From: Methanobacteriota archaeon
GTDB lineage: Archaea > Thermoplasmatota > Thermoplasmata > UBA10834
Length of the DNA stretch: 48,669 nt
NCBI GenBank assembly: GCA_020725925.1
Contig: DYTN01000002.1
Span: 108,993 to 157,661 of the forward strand
Reading direction: 5' to 3'
Position numbers and translations under genes: made by a program. How positions within the stretch are numbered: position 1 is the first letter of the stretch; each line of letters starts with the position of its first letter. Under the pieces are notes generated by a model. That model searched no databases, was not told the DNA's origin, and worked only from the letters and a program-made list of their open reading frames with translations. Of the stretch, positions 40,719 through 48,611 are shown piece by piece.

Positions 40719-40877
40719 CTACATCCTGGCCCTGCCCTCGGGTTTGTACATCTGACCCCGCCAGGAAATCACCTTGAACTTGGCGCAGTACTGGTCTATC
40801 TTGTCCCTGTACTCGATGGGTGGCACTACGCCTTGACATTTGGTTCCGAAATACTCGCAGTCCCAGCAGGACACCAT
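40719..40877 (-). CDS. 52-residue Cys-rich protein
   Basis: Reverse-strand reading from the ATG at 40877 to TAG at 40719-40721 encodes 52 residues with CWDCEYFGTKC at positions 4-14 and a fourth Cys at 31 (DQYCAKF), followed by a short basic tail. Four Cys in a C-x2-C-x6-C-x16-C spacing suggest a zinc or iron-sulphur site. A good TATA box (40903-40909, minus strand) is centred 29 bp before the ATG, as expected for leaderless transcription, so it is likely expressed. It is convergent with endA, directly abutting its stop. I do not recognise the family. Confidence 0.65.
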   Translation of the reverse strand: MVSCWDCEYFGTKCQGVVPPIEYRDKIDQYCAKFKVISWRGQMYKPEGRARM

Positions 40878-40902
40878 CGCTGGTATCTAGAGCCTCTCGT
40901 GG

Positions 40903-40909
40903 TATAAAT
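40903..40909 (-). promoter_or_regulatory. TATA box of the Cys-rich protein gene
   Basis: ATTTATA on the minus strand, 29 bp before the ATG at 40877. Confidence 0.5.
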
Positions 40910-40926
40910 CCTTGGCCAAGGCTGTC

Positions 40927-41199
40927 CTAGCGTTTCTGCGACTTAAGCTTCTCATACTCTTTCTGGGCCATGGAATCGACCTTGCCAAGCGCATAGAAGG
41001 TCTGGACGAAGTGCGCCACGATGCCTATGCCCCAGCCAACGGTCATGAATATGAACCATGGGAAGCCCCCTCCATACGCCCACCACGTGACCACGGTCAT
41101 TGCGTTCACGACCAGATAAATCCCGAAGTGTATGTAGAATCCGATCTTCTCCCTTGCAATCTTCTCTGCCTTCTTCCTGAGCTCCTCGTCCGATGCCAC
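40927..41199 (-). CDS. 2TM-domain membrane protein
   Basis: A 90-residue protein of the 2TM domain family (PF13239 type): a charged N-terminal helix, KAEKIAREKIGFYIHFGIYL leading into TM1 with the conserved FYIHFGIYLVVN, a WWxxGGGFPWF turn, and TM2 (MTVGWGIGIVAHFVQTFY) ending in a basic helix. Members occur fused to LytTR or histidine kinase domains or alone; their role is unknown. Start is GTG at 41199 after GGAGGT. It follows the type I GAPDH gene by 55 bp on the same strand. Confidence 0.85.
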   Translation of the reverse strand: MASDEELRKKAEKIAREKIGFYIHFGIYLVVNAMTVVTWWAYGGGFPWFIFMTVGWGIGIVAHFVQTFYALGKVDSMAQKEYEKLKSQKR

Positions 41200-41254
41200 C
41201 GTCTCACGACCTCCGGGGAGTCCGAAGGGCCCCCGCCTCCGATGACCGACGGAG

Positions 41255-42265
41255 TTAAAGTATCTTCTGCGAGAGCTCGATGAGCCTGTTGGCGTAGCCC
41301 CACTCGTTGTCGTACCACAAGAGGATCTTGCCGAAGTTGCCCTTGCCGCCTATGACCATGGTCGAGAGCGAGTCTATGATGCTCGAGTGCGGGTTCCCGA
41401 TGACGTCTGCAGATACTATCGGGTCGACGCAGTACTCAACGATTCCCCTCATGGGTCCTTCCGCGGCATCCTTCAACGCCTTGTTGATGTCCTCGGCCGT
41501 GATCTCCGCCTTCGTCACGAAGGTGAGGTCCGTGACCGAGCCGGTGGGGGTGGGCACGCGCAACGCGAGCCCGTTCATCTTGCCCTTCAGCTGCGGTATG
41601 ACCTCGCCAATCGCCTTCGCTGCGCCGGTCGAGGTGGGAATCACCGAGAGCGCCGCCGCCCTGCTCCTCCTGAAGTCCTTGTGCGGCGTGTCCACGAGCC
41701 TCTGGTCTCCTGTGTAGGCGTGAACGGTCGTCATCATCCCTCTCTCTATCCCGAACTGGTCGTTGATGACCTTGGCTGGCGGCGCGAGGCTGCCCGTCGT
41801 GCAAGAGGCCATAGAGATCAAGTTGTGCTTCGCCTTATCGTACATGTCGAAGTTGACTCCCAGGACCACCGTGACGTCCGGGTCCTTCGCCGGTGCTGAG
41901 ATGATTACCTTCCTCGCCCCTCCCGAGAGGTGCTTCGACGCCTTCTCCCTGTCCGTGAATAGGCCCGTGCTCTCGATGACGACGTCCGCTCCCAGCTTCT
42001 TCCAGGATATCTCTGCGGGGTCCCTAGCCATCGTGACCTCGAACCGTCGGTCTCCAACCTTGACGCCTGATCCGTCCACCTTGACTTCGGTGTCCAGCTT
42101 TCCGTATACCGAATCGTACTTCAGCAGGTAGGCGAGCGAATCGACAGGGACGACGTCGTTGACCGCGGCGATGTCATAGTTCTTGCCGAATCCCTTGGAC
42201 TCGAGCGCTGCCCTGTAAACGTTCCTCCCGATCCTTCCAAAACCGTTGATGCCTATCTTGATCAA
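41255..42265 (-). CDS. gap: glyceraldehyde-3-phosphate dehydrogenase, type I (bacterial-like)
   Basis: Oxidises glyceraldehyde 3-phosphate with phosphate and NAD(P). This is the class I enzyme of bacteria and eukaryotes, not the class II form most archaea use. Rossmann motif INGFGRIGRNVYRAAL opens the protein, and the catalytic Cys155 lies in SMASCTTGSLAP (canonical SNASCTTNCLAP; the second Cys is Ser here). The phosphate-site motif DTPHKDFRRSRAAALS and the C-terminal WYDNEWGYANRL are complete. Start is TTG at 42265. It may be a horizontally acquired enzyme; direction in metabolism is not decidable. Confidence 0.95.
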   Translation of the reverse strand: MIKIGINGFGRIGRNVYRAALESKGFGKNYDIAAVNDVVPVDSLAYLLKYDSVYGKLDTEVKVDGSGVKVGDRRFEVTMARDPAEISWKKLGADVVIESTGLFTDREKASKHLSGGARKVIISAPAKDPDVTVVLGVNFDMYDKAKHNLISMASCTTGSLAPPAKVINDQFGIERGMMTTVHAYTGDQRLVDTPHKDFRRSRAAALSVIPTSTGAAKAIGEVIPQLKGKMNGLALRVPTPTGSVTDLTFVTKAEITAEDINKALKDAAEGPMRGIVEYCVDPIVSADVIGNPHSSIIDSLSTMVIGGKGNFGKILLWYDNEWGYANRLIELSQKIL

Positions 42266-42385
42266 GACTGTCCCCGATTCTGCGAATGGAGGAGCGGCAT
42301 AAATACGTGTTCATTGTACAGAGCTGGGGTTGGCGAAGAAAGGCAAAATAGAGGAAGAATCAATGGGTTTAGGAAGGATGGATTC

Positions 42386-43318
42386 TCAGAGCTGGACTTC
42401 GATGCCGAGTTTCTCGGTCAGCTCCTTGTAGCGGTTCCTGATCGTGACCTCAGTCACGCCAGCGATGTCCGCGACCTCCCTCTGCGTCCTGCGCTCGTTG
42501 CACAGTATGGAGGATATGTATATCGCCGCGGCAGCGACACCAGTCGGTCCCCTGCCCGACGTGAGCTCCTTCTTCGCAGCGTCCTTGAGGATCTCAGCCG
42601 CCTTGGACTGCACCTCGCCCGAGAGCTTCAGCTCTGAGCAGAACCTGCTCACGTAGTCCTGGGGCTTCGTCGGCATCAGCTTGAGCTTGAGCTCGCGCGT
42701 CATGAACCTGTACGTGCGGCCGATCTCCTTCCTGCCGACCCTGGACGAGTTCGCGACCTCGTCCAGCGTCCTCGGGACATTGCACTGCCTGCAGGCGGCA
42801 TAAAGCGAGGCTGCGACCACGCCCTCGATGCTCCTGCCCCTGATCAGGTTCTTGTTGACGGCCTTCCTGTAGGTCATGGCCGCCGTCTCCCTGACGTTCC
42901 TGGGCAGGCCCATGGAGGAGGCCATCCTGTCCAGCTCGCTGAGCGCGAAAGCGAGGTTGCGCTCCGTGGCGTTCGAGACGCGTATCCTGCGCTGCCACTT
43001 CCTGAGCCTGTACAGCTGGGCCCTGTTCCTTGTTGGGATGCTCTTGCCGTAAGAGTCCTTGTTCTTCCAGGAGATCTCGGTCGACAGGCCCTTGTCGTGG
43101 ATCGTATAGGTCATCGGCGCGCCCGTCCTGGCCCTCTTCTCCCCCTGCTCGACGTCGAAAGCCCTCCACTCGGGCCCCTGGTCTATCAGCTGGTCGTCGA
43201 GGACTATCCCGCAGTCCTCGCACACCAGTTCTCCGCGTTCGTAGTCTCTCACCAAGTGAGAGCTGTTGCACTCAGGGCATCTTTCGACCTGCTCAGTCTC
43301 CTCTCTTACCTTTGCCAT
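42386..43318 (-). CDS. tfb: transcription initiation factor B (TFB)
   Basis: TFB recruits RNA polymerase to TBP-bound promoters. The N-terminal zinc ribbon has CPECNSSH and CEDCG, followed by the B-reader/linker with EWRAFD, and then two cyclin-fold repeats (about 115-205 and 210-305) with the second-repeat helix-turn-helix [14 protein letters not shown] that contacts BRE. Start is ATG 43318 after GAGAGGGAG, dropping 24 residues of the longest reading, and it overlaps the gar1 stop by 26 bp, an arrangement seen in many archaea. Confidence 0.96.
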   Translation of the reverse strand: MAKVREETEQVERCPECNSSHLVRDYERGELVCEDCGIVLDDQLIDQGPEWRAFDVEQGEKRARTGAPMTYTIHDKGLSTEISWKNKDSYGKSIPTRNRAQLYRLRKWQRRIRVSNATERNLAFALSELDRMASSMGLPRNVRETAAMTYRKAVNKNLIRGRSIEGVVAASLYAACRQCNVPRTLDEVANSSRVGRKEIGRTYRFMTRELKLKLMPTKPQDYVSRFCSELKLSGEVQSKAAEILKDAAKKELTSGRGPTGVAAAAIYISSILCNERRTQREVADIAGVTEVTIRNRYKELTEKLGIEVQL

Positions 43319-43562
43319 GCTCCCTCTCCTGTTGGACGTAGACCTCCTTGCCGAGCGCGGCAAGGGTCTTGAGATCCTTCCTCGGGTCAATCGCTACATA
43401 GGGCGATCGGACGGGGCCGAACACCTTGGAAACCCTTCCGACCTCCGCTTTCAAGTTGTCCCTCACTATCTGTCTAGCTTCGGGCGCGAACCGTGCTTTG
43501 ACGATGAGCTTCCCGTCGTGCGATATATCCTGTACCACACCGAGAAGACGCAACGGGCTCAC
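43293..43562 (-). CDS. gar1: H/ACA RNP protein Gar1
   Basis: Gar1 binds Cbf5 in H/ACA complexes that make pseudouridine in rRNA. The 89-residue product has the six-strand barrel pattern [18 protein letters not shown], then [18 protein letters not shown] (the conserved FGPVxxPYV motif), ending in a basic tail. The TATA box at 43570-43578 predicts a start a little downstream of the GTG at 43562, so the TTG at 43553 (RLLGVVQ) may be the true leaderless start. It overlaps tfb and shares its transcript. Confidence 0.88.
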   Translation of the reverse strand: MSPLRLLGVVQDISHDGKLIVKARFAPEARQIVRDNLKAEVGRVSKVFGPVRSPYVAIDPRKDLKTLAALGKEVYVQQEREHGKGKRGD

Positions 43563-43705
43563 CGAATGCTATTTATAGTTTTTGTCTGGCGGTCTATGTA
43601 CAATGTTATATATAATGTTTTGGTCAAGGTATTTAAGGTTTGAGTCGCGCTAAGGGTCGCGTAGGGCCGCCCACGCGACGGATTGGCGACGTGATAAGGT
43701 GTGTC

Positions 43706-44437
43706 ATGACTGAGATTCCCAAGTCCCATCCGAGGTATGCTTCACTCGTTCTCAGGGAGCGTCTAGTCGAGGGTTTCCGGGCGGGCATCGTGGTGCCTCA
43801 GGGGCTGATCGCCCACGGCAGAGGGGAGATGTTCGACTACCTCCTCGGGGAGAGGACGACGAAGGAAGCTCGCGAAGCATCGAGGGCTGGGGCAGCTCTG
43901 CTGCTCAAGGCGAAGCGTCCGGTCATCTCGGTGAATGGCAACGTCGCAGCTCTTTGCCCCGGAGAGATCGTCCAGCTCGCAAAGGTGGCCAGGGCGAGGC
44001 TGGAGGTCGGACTGTTCCACAGGTCCGATATTCGGGTATCGAAGATCGAGTCGGTCCTGAGGGAGCACGGCGCGAAGGAGGTCCTTGGATTCCTTCCAGA
44101 TGCCAAGATACCAGGCCTCGACCACGCCAGGGGGCTGTGCTCGAAGGAAGGCATCATCTCGGCGGATGTCGTGCTCATCCCCTTGGAGGACGGTGACAGG
44201 GCTGAGGCGCTCGCCAAGATGGGCAAGAAGACCATTGCGATAGACCTGAACCCGATTTCGAGGACCTCCAGGAGCGCGACAGTCACGATAGTCGACGAGC
44301 TGACTCGTGCCGTGCCTGAGCTGATTCGCAACCTGGAGGACCTTCAGGGCGACCCGAAGGCAGCGAAGCTGGCGCTCTCGAAGTACGACAGGGACGAGAA
44401 CCTCAAGCGCATCCGCGCCAGGATGTCAGTGCAGTGA
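43706..44437 (+). CDS. 4-phosphopantoate--beta-alanine ligase
   Basis: The archaeal phosphopantothenate synthetase joins 4-phosphopantoate and beta-alanine with ATP in CoA synthesis, replacing bacterial PanC. The 243-residue product shows the family landmarks EIPKSHPRYASLVLRERLV (first 20 residues), GLIAHGRGEMFDYLLGE, ISVNGNVAALCPGEIVQLA and the C-terminal AIDLNPISRTSRSATVTIVD. I start at ATG 43706; an upstream ATG at 43640 would include the promoter (TATATATAA at about 43608 and TATTTAAGG at about 43630). Confidence 0.9.
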   Translation: MTEIPKSHPRYASLVLRERLVEGFRAGIVVPQGLIAHGRGEMFDYLLGERTTKEAREASRAGAALLLKAKRPVISVNGNVAALCPGEIVQLAKVARARLEVGLFHRSDIRVSKIESVLREHGAKEVLGFLPDAKIPGLDHARGLCSKEGIISADVVLIPLEDGDRAEALAKMGKKTIAIDLNPISRTSRSATVTIVDELTRAVPELIRNLEDLQGDPKAAKLALSKYDRDENLKRIRARMSVQ

Positions 44438-44480
44438 CCCAACAGTTATTATCCTGCCTCCCGATTCGTCGTGAGGTACC

Positions 44481-45725
44481 ATGGCCAAGAACGAACTGCT
44501 CGAGAAGGGCATCAACAGGATCGAGTGGGCCAAGACCCACATGAAGGTGCTCGGGAAGATACGCGAGCGCATGGTGAAGGAGAGGGTCTTCGACGGCCTC
44601 AAGGTCGGCATGGCGCTGCACACGGAGGCGAAGACCGCGGTGCTCGCGCTGACCATCCAGGAGGCGGGCGCCGAGGTCAGGCTCACGAGCTGCAACCCGC
44701 TGTCCACTGACGACTCCGTGGCGCTGGCCTTGAACAAGGAGTACGGCCTCGAAACCTACGCCAAGAAGGGCCAGACGACCAAGGAGTACTACGATTCCTT
44801 GAACAAGGTCCTGGACATCGGGCCCGACTATGTCATCGACGACGGCGCGGACCTCATATTCCTGCTGCACGCGAAGCGAAAGGAGATGCTCAGGAAGGTC
44901 AAGGGCGCGAACGAGGAGACCACGACGGGCATCATGCGCCTCAGGGCGATGGCCCAGGAGGGCGCGCTCAAGTTCCCGGTCATGTCCGTCAACGACGCCT
45001 ACATGAAGTACCTGTTCGACAACAGGTACGGCACTGGCCAGTCGACCATGGACGGCATCATGGCCTCGACCAACCTCGTGATCGCGGGCAAGAACTTCGT
45101 CATCGCGGGCTACGGTTGGTGCGGCCGCGGGATCGCCATGCGCGCGAAGGGCATGGGGGCCGATGTCACGGTGTGCGAGGTGGACCCCATCCGGGCCATC
45201 GAGGCGAAGCTGGACGGGTTCGCCGTGGTGCCCATGCGGGAGGCGGCCAGAAGCGCCGACTTCATAGTGTCAGCCACTGGATGCAAGGACGTGGTGACGG
45301 CCAGCGACATCAAGGCCATGAAAGACGGCTGCGTCCTCGCCAACGCCGGCCATTTCGACAACGAGATCTCCAAGACGGCCCTTGAGAAGCTGTCGAAAGG
45401 CCACAGGAAGGTCCGCGAGTCCGTGGATGAGTATCGCCTGAAGAACGGCAAATCCGTCTACCTCCTGGCCGAAGGCAGGCTGGTGAACCTGGCGGCGGGG
45501 CAGGGGCACCCGGTCGAGATAATGGACATGAGCTTCGCGATACAGGCCCTGTGCCTCGAGTACCTCGACTTCAGCGCGCAGACGCTGGAGCCGGACGTCT
45601 ACGACGTCCCTGATCATCTCGACGACATGGTGGCGCGGATCAAGCTCGAGACTATGGGCGTCAAGATCGACAGGCTCTCGAAGGGCCAGAGGGCATACGT
45701 CAGGAGCTGGAGAGAGGGGACATAG
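44481..45725 (+). CDS. ahcY: S-adenosylhomocysteinase
   Basis: Cleaves S-adenosylhomocysteine to adenosine and homocysteine, removing the by-product of SAM-dependent methylation. The NAD-binding motif GYGWCGRGIAMRAKGMGADV is complete, and substrate motifs LHTEAKTAVLA, SCNPLSTDD, GVDEETTTG-like ANEETTTGIMRL, and NAGHFDNEI are in order. The 414-residue length matches archaeal enzymes, which lack the C-terminal tyrosine tail of eukaryotes. A GAGGTACC site precedes the ATG. The downstream T-tract at 45746 probably ends the transcript. Confidence 0.95.
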   Translation: MAKNELLEKGINRIEWAKTHMKVLGKIRERMVKERVFDGLKVGMALHTEAKTAVLALTIQEAGAEVRLTSCNPLSTDDSVALALNKEYGLETYAKKGQTTKEYYDSLNKVLDIGPDYVIDDGADLIFLLHAKRKEMLRKVKGANEETTTGIMRLRAMAQEGALKFPVMSVNDAYMKYLFDNRYGTGQSTMDGIMASTNLVIAGKNFVIAGYGWCGRGIAMRAKGMGADVTVCEVDPIRAIEAKLDGFAVVPMREAARSADFIVSATGCKDVVTASDIKAMKDGCVLANAGHFDNEISKTALEKLSKGHRKVRESVDEYRLKNGKSVYLLAEGRLVNLAAGQGHPVEIMDMSFAIQALCLEYLDFSAQTLEPDVYDVPDHLDDMVARIKLETMGVKIDRLSKGQRAYVRSWREGT

Positions 45726-45745
45726 TCGACTTGTCCATCGGCACC

Positions 45746-45750
45746 TTTTT
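45746..45750 (+). terminator. T-tract terminator after ahcY
   Basis: A T5 run followed by CTAG, 21 bp after the stop codon, as after the DUF835 gene. Confidence 0.35.
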
Positions 45751-45814
45751 CTAGCCCTTCGTCCCAATTTTCAAGTGCGGCCCAGCTGATACGGTCAGGG
45801 GAGAAGAGAGCAGA

Positions 45815-46738
45815 TTGCGGAGCAACAACTTTCTTGGCGTCTACGGTCACACCGCGGTCGACATAATCTACAGCTCCGAGAAGTTCCCCGAGCCAAACAC
45901 TTGCGTCGCGCTCATGGGCAGGCAGGAGCACTTCGGCGGGACAGGGGCCAATGTCGCGCGCATAGCCTCCTCCCTCGGGGTGAAGACCGCCCTCGCAAGC
46001 CATGTCGGGGACGACTTCCCAAAGAAGTTCATGGACGCGCTGAAGAAGAGCGGCGTGGACACCACCGACGTCGTCAAGGTCAGGGGCCATAGGACCCCGT
46101 TCATCATCATGGTCTCCGACCAGGAGCACAACCAGATAGGGTTCGTGGACCAGGGGGCCGTGCTCGACCAGGAGAGGCTGCCTATCAGAACGCACACAGT
46201 GGACAGCTCGAAGTTCGTGCACATAGGCACTGGCCGGCCGTCCTATGCTTTGAAGGTGGCCAAGCGCGCTAGGAAGAGGAAGAAGACGGTCGCAGTCGAC
46301 CCAGCCCAGGAAATCCATTACGTGGACGACGCCGACAGCTTCAGGGCCGTCCTCGAGAACGCGGACATGCTCTTCGTGAACACCGCGGAGCTCGAGCGGG
46401 CGAAGTCGTACCTCAACCTGAAGGAGGACGTGGAGCTGCTCTCGTACGTCAAGATGGTCATCAACACCAGGGGCGGGGAGGGGAGCAGGATCCTGACTGA
46501 GGACGACGAGATACTTGTAGGCACGATTCAGCCGGACAAGGTCGTGGACACGACAGGCGCCGGGGACGGGTTCAGGGCGGGGTTCTACGCGGGCCTGGAC
46601 AGGTCGCTCTCGATCGAGGAGTGCGCCTGGGTCGGCGCCGCTGCCGCCTCGTTCGTCGTCGAGGGCGTGGGGGCGCAGAGCACGCTCCCGACCTGGGACA
46701 TGGTCCAGAGGAGGGCCGCCCGCAGGAAGTGCGTCTGA
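45815..46738 (+). CDS. PfkB-family carbohydrate/nucleoside kinase
   Basis: Ribokinase-fold kinase of 307 residues. Both signatures are present: the N-terminal GGTGANVARIASSLG (residues 41-55) and the C-terminal DTTGAGDGFRAGF with the catalytic Asp (about 248-260). The substrate is uncertain; nucleoside or ribose kinases of archaea look like this. It starts at TTG 45815 and is followed after 2 bp by the sirtuin gene, so the two form an operon. Placement after ahcY, which releases adenosine, would suit an adenosine or other nucleoside kinase, but that is inference. Confidence 0.85.
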   Translation: MRSNNFLGVYGHTAVDIIYSSEKFPEPNTCVALMGRQEHFGGTGANVARIASSLGVKTALASHVGDDFPKKFMDALKKSGVDTTDVVKVRGHRTPFIIMVSDQEHNQIGFVDQGAVLDQERLPIRTHTVDSSKFVHIGTGRPSYALKVAKRARKRKKTVAVDPAQEIHYVDDADSFRAVLENADMLFVNTAELERAKSYLNLKEDVELLSYVKMVINTRGGEGSRILTEDDEILVGTIQPDKVVDTTGAGDGFRAGFYAGLDRSLSIEECAWVGAAAASFVVEGVGAQSTLPTWDMVQRRAARRKCV

Positions 46739-46740
46739 GG

Positions 46741-47493
46741 ATGGCTATGGCCTCTCGCGATTTGTCCTCCGAGGTCTCGAGGGCGATCTTGGACCGTATC
46801 AGGAAGGCCCGCAGGGTCTCCGTGCTGACTGGCGCTGGGGTCTCCGCCGAGAGCGGAATCCCGACCTTCAGGGGAGCTGGCGGCATCTGGGAGAAGTATG
46901 ATTTCAACAAGCTGGCAACGCCTCACGGGTTCATGGAGAACCCAGAGCTGGCCTGGGATTGGTACCAGCTCAGGCAGCGGGAGATGATGAAGGCACAGCC
47001 GAACGAAGCCCATCTGGTCATAGCCGAGATGGAGGACCATTTCCCGTCCTTCGCGGTCCTCACTCAGAACATCGACGGGTTCCACAGACGCGCGGGCAGC
47101 AGGAACATCGTGGAGCTCCACGGGAACATATGGCGCATGAGATGTGTCCGGGACGGCACGATTGTTGAGCTTGACTCGCCAGTTGAGCACATTCCCCCAC
47201 TGTGTCAATGCGGGAGCATCATGAGGCCAGATGTGGTGTGGTTCGGCGAGCCGCTGCCAAGTGAGGCGATTGAGGCCGCCTCGACCGTCGCCCGCGAGAG
47301 CGATGTGATGTTCGTCGTGGGCACTTCGGCGATCGTGTATCCTGCTGCTGCACTGCCCGCGTTGACGAAGAGCGCGGGCGGGTTGGTGGTCGAGGTCAAC
47401 GTCGAGCCGACACCGGTGACCGCGTACGCAGCCCTCACGTTGTTCGGGCCGGCAGGCGAGGTCTTGCCAGCATTCTGGACTCTCGTTCGCTAG
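46741..47493 (+). CDS. sirtuin (Sir2) NAD-dependent protein deacylase
   Basis: Removes acyl groups from lysines using NAD. Family motifs GAGVSAESGIPTFRG, LTQNIDGFHRRAGS and the catalytic His in ELHGNIW are intact. The pair Tyr-x-x-Arg in WYQLRQRE matches the class III motif linked to desuccinylation and demalonylation. The zinc module is degenerate: the first pair reads MRCVRD with one Cys instead of CxxC, while the second remains as LCQCGSIMRPDVVWFGE. The 250-residue length is normal. Start at 46741 directly follows the PfkB stop. Confidence 0.9.
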   Translation: MAMASRDLSSEVSRAILDRIRKARRVSVLTGAGVSAESGIPTFRGAGGIWEKYDFNKLATPHGFMENPELAWDWYQLRQREMMKAQPNEAHLVIAEMEDHFPSFAVLTQNIDGFHRRAGSRNIVELHGNIWRMRCVRDGTIVELDSPVEHIPPLCQCGSIMRPDVVWFGEPLPSEAIEAASTVARESDVMFVVGTSAIVYPAAALPALTKSAGGLVVEVNVEPTPVTAYAALTLFGPAGEVLPAFWTLVR

Positions 47494-47505
47494 GTCGAAA
47501 GCTTT

Positions 47506-47517
47506 ATGACCGGTCAT
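47506..47517 (+). promoter_or_regulatory. 12-bp palindrome in the promoter of the Lrp-like gene
   Basis: ATGACCGGTCAT is a perfect palindrome, overlapping a TATA-like CTTTATG (47502-47508) and 29 bp before the start codon at 47546. A second ACCGGT (47531-47536) lies closer to the gene. Likely operator. Confidence 0.5.
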
Positions 47518-47545
47518 CTCATTATACGCCACCGGTGAGGACCAG

Positions 47546-47779
47546 ATGGCCGTGGGTTTCATACTCATAAGCACCGCGCCAGCAAAAGAGCATGAGGTCT
47601 ACAACGAGCTGCTCAAGGTGAAGGAAGTTGTCGAGCTTCACCCGCTGTTCGGAGAGTACGACCTGATCGCTAAGATCGAGGCCGAGGACTTCAACCTCCT
47701 GGGGCAGGTTGTGGTCGACAAGGTCCGGTCGATACCTGGTGTGATAGACACGAAGACCCTAACGGGGATAAAGTTCTAG
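47546..47779 (+). CDS. stand-alone Lrp/AsnC ligand-binding domain
   Basis: A 77-residue RAM (regulation of amino acid metabolism) domain without a helix-turn-helix. The pattern VGFILISTAPAKEHEVYNEL, then VVELHPLFGEYDLIAKIEA, and IPGVIDTKTLTGIKF matches the beta-alpha-beta-beta-alpha-beta fold that forms Lrp octamers and binds amino acids. Such DNA-binding-free versions are common in archaea and may modulate full-length Lrp proteins. GGTGAGGA precedes the ATG. Confidence 0.9.
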   Translation: MAVGFILISTAPAKEHEVYNELLKVKEVVELHPLFGEYDLIAKIEAEDFNLLGQVVVDKVRSIPGVIDTKTLTGIKF

Positions 47780-47804
47780 ACCATCGGTCGAGAGGGGTGA
47801 AGAG

Positions 47805-48101
47805 ATGGAACTGATGGAGTTCTTGACAGTGCTGATACTAGTGTTCGCCCTGTTCATGCTCTTGGCGGGCATATTCACGGCGTACTTCGGAAGCGGCAAG
47901 AGCAGGCTGATCGGCGTGGCGCTGCTCGTGATCGGCCTCGTGGTCGGGATCGTTTGGATCCTGATGGGCTTCGACGACGTCGACATGATCGATGTCGACC
48001 TGTCGACGGTGATCTGGGACGCCTTCCTGAACATACTCGCCGGCGTCCTCGGGGCGCTCGCGGCGATTGGCGTGTTCCTGGTCGCAATAATGAAGTCCTA
48101 G
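47805..48101 (+). CDS. three-TM small membrane protein, unknown
   Basis: A 98-residue hydrophobic protein with three predicted helices (about 5-27, 34-55 and 72-95) and an acidic loop (GFDDVDMIDVDLSTVIWD, 55-72). GAGAGGGGTGAAGAG precedes the ATG, so translation seems real. It lies 25 bp after the Lrp-like gene and may share its transcript. I do not recognise the family. Confidence 0.6.
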   Translation: MELMEFLTVLILVFALFMLLAGIFTAYFGSGKSRLIGVALLVIGLVVGIVWILMGFDDVDMIDVDLSTVIWDAFLNILAGVLGALAAIGVFLVAIMKS

Positions 48102-48114
48102 GCGCACACAAACG

Positions 48115-48119
48115 TTTTT
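48115..48119 (+). terminator. T-tract after the three-TM protein gene
   Basis: T5 run followed by CTAC, 14 bp after the stop; the same context as the T-tracts at 29625 and 45746. Confidence 0.35.
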
Positions 48120-48146
48120 CTACAAACTACCCTTCTACCTTTTGTG

Positions 48147-48611
48147 ATGAGCGTCCAGATAGTCTTGGGCAGCAAGAGCGACCTGAAGGTGGCCAAGAAG
48201 GCAGTCGCGGTGCTGAAAGAGCTTGGGATCAAGCACAGGCTGAGCATAGCTAGCGCCCACAGGACCCCTGAGCTCGTCGACAAGCTCGTGGCCGAGGCCG
48301 ACGCAGAGGTCTTCATCGCCATCGCTGGCCTGTCCGCGGCCCTTCCGGGGGCTATCGCAGCCAGGACCATAAAGCCCGTCATAGGCGTCCCGGTGAGCGG
48401 TACATTGAACCTCGATGCGATACTGAGCGTCGTGCAGATGCCTCCGGGTGTCCCGGTCGCAGGTGTGGGCCTGGACAGGGGGGACAATGCGGCCCTGCTC
48501 GCAGCCGAGATAGTCGCCCTCAAGGACGAGAAGGTCCGGAAGTCGCTCGAGCGGTACAGGCAGAAGCTCAAGGACATGGTTGCGCAGGATTCGAAGGAAG
48601 TTGGGGCATAG
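48147..48611 (+). CDS. purE: N5-carboxyaminoimidazole ribonucleotide mutase / AIR carboxylase PurE
   Basis: Purine biosynthesis enzyme that moves or adds the carboxyl group of AIR. The 154-residue product shows VLGSKSDLKVAKKAV at the N-terminus, the SIASAHRTPE motif with catalytic His and GLSAALPGAIAARTIKPVIG, then GVPVSGTLNLDAILSVVQMP. Whether it uses N5-CAIR or CO2 directly cannot be told by eye; no purK gene is next to it. A GTG at 48144 could add one residue. The next gene begins at the base after its stop, and is another purine gene. Confidence 0.93.
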   Translation: MSVQIVLGSKSDLKVAKKAVAVLKELGIKHRLSIASAHRTPELVDKLVAEADAEVFIAIAGLSAALPGAIAARTIKPVIGVPVSGTLNLDAILSVVQMPPGVPVAGVGLDRGDNAALLAAEIVALKDEKVRKSLERYRQKLKDMVAQDSKEVGA

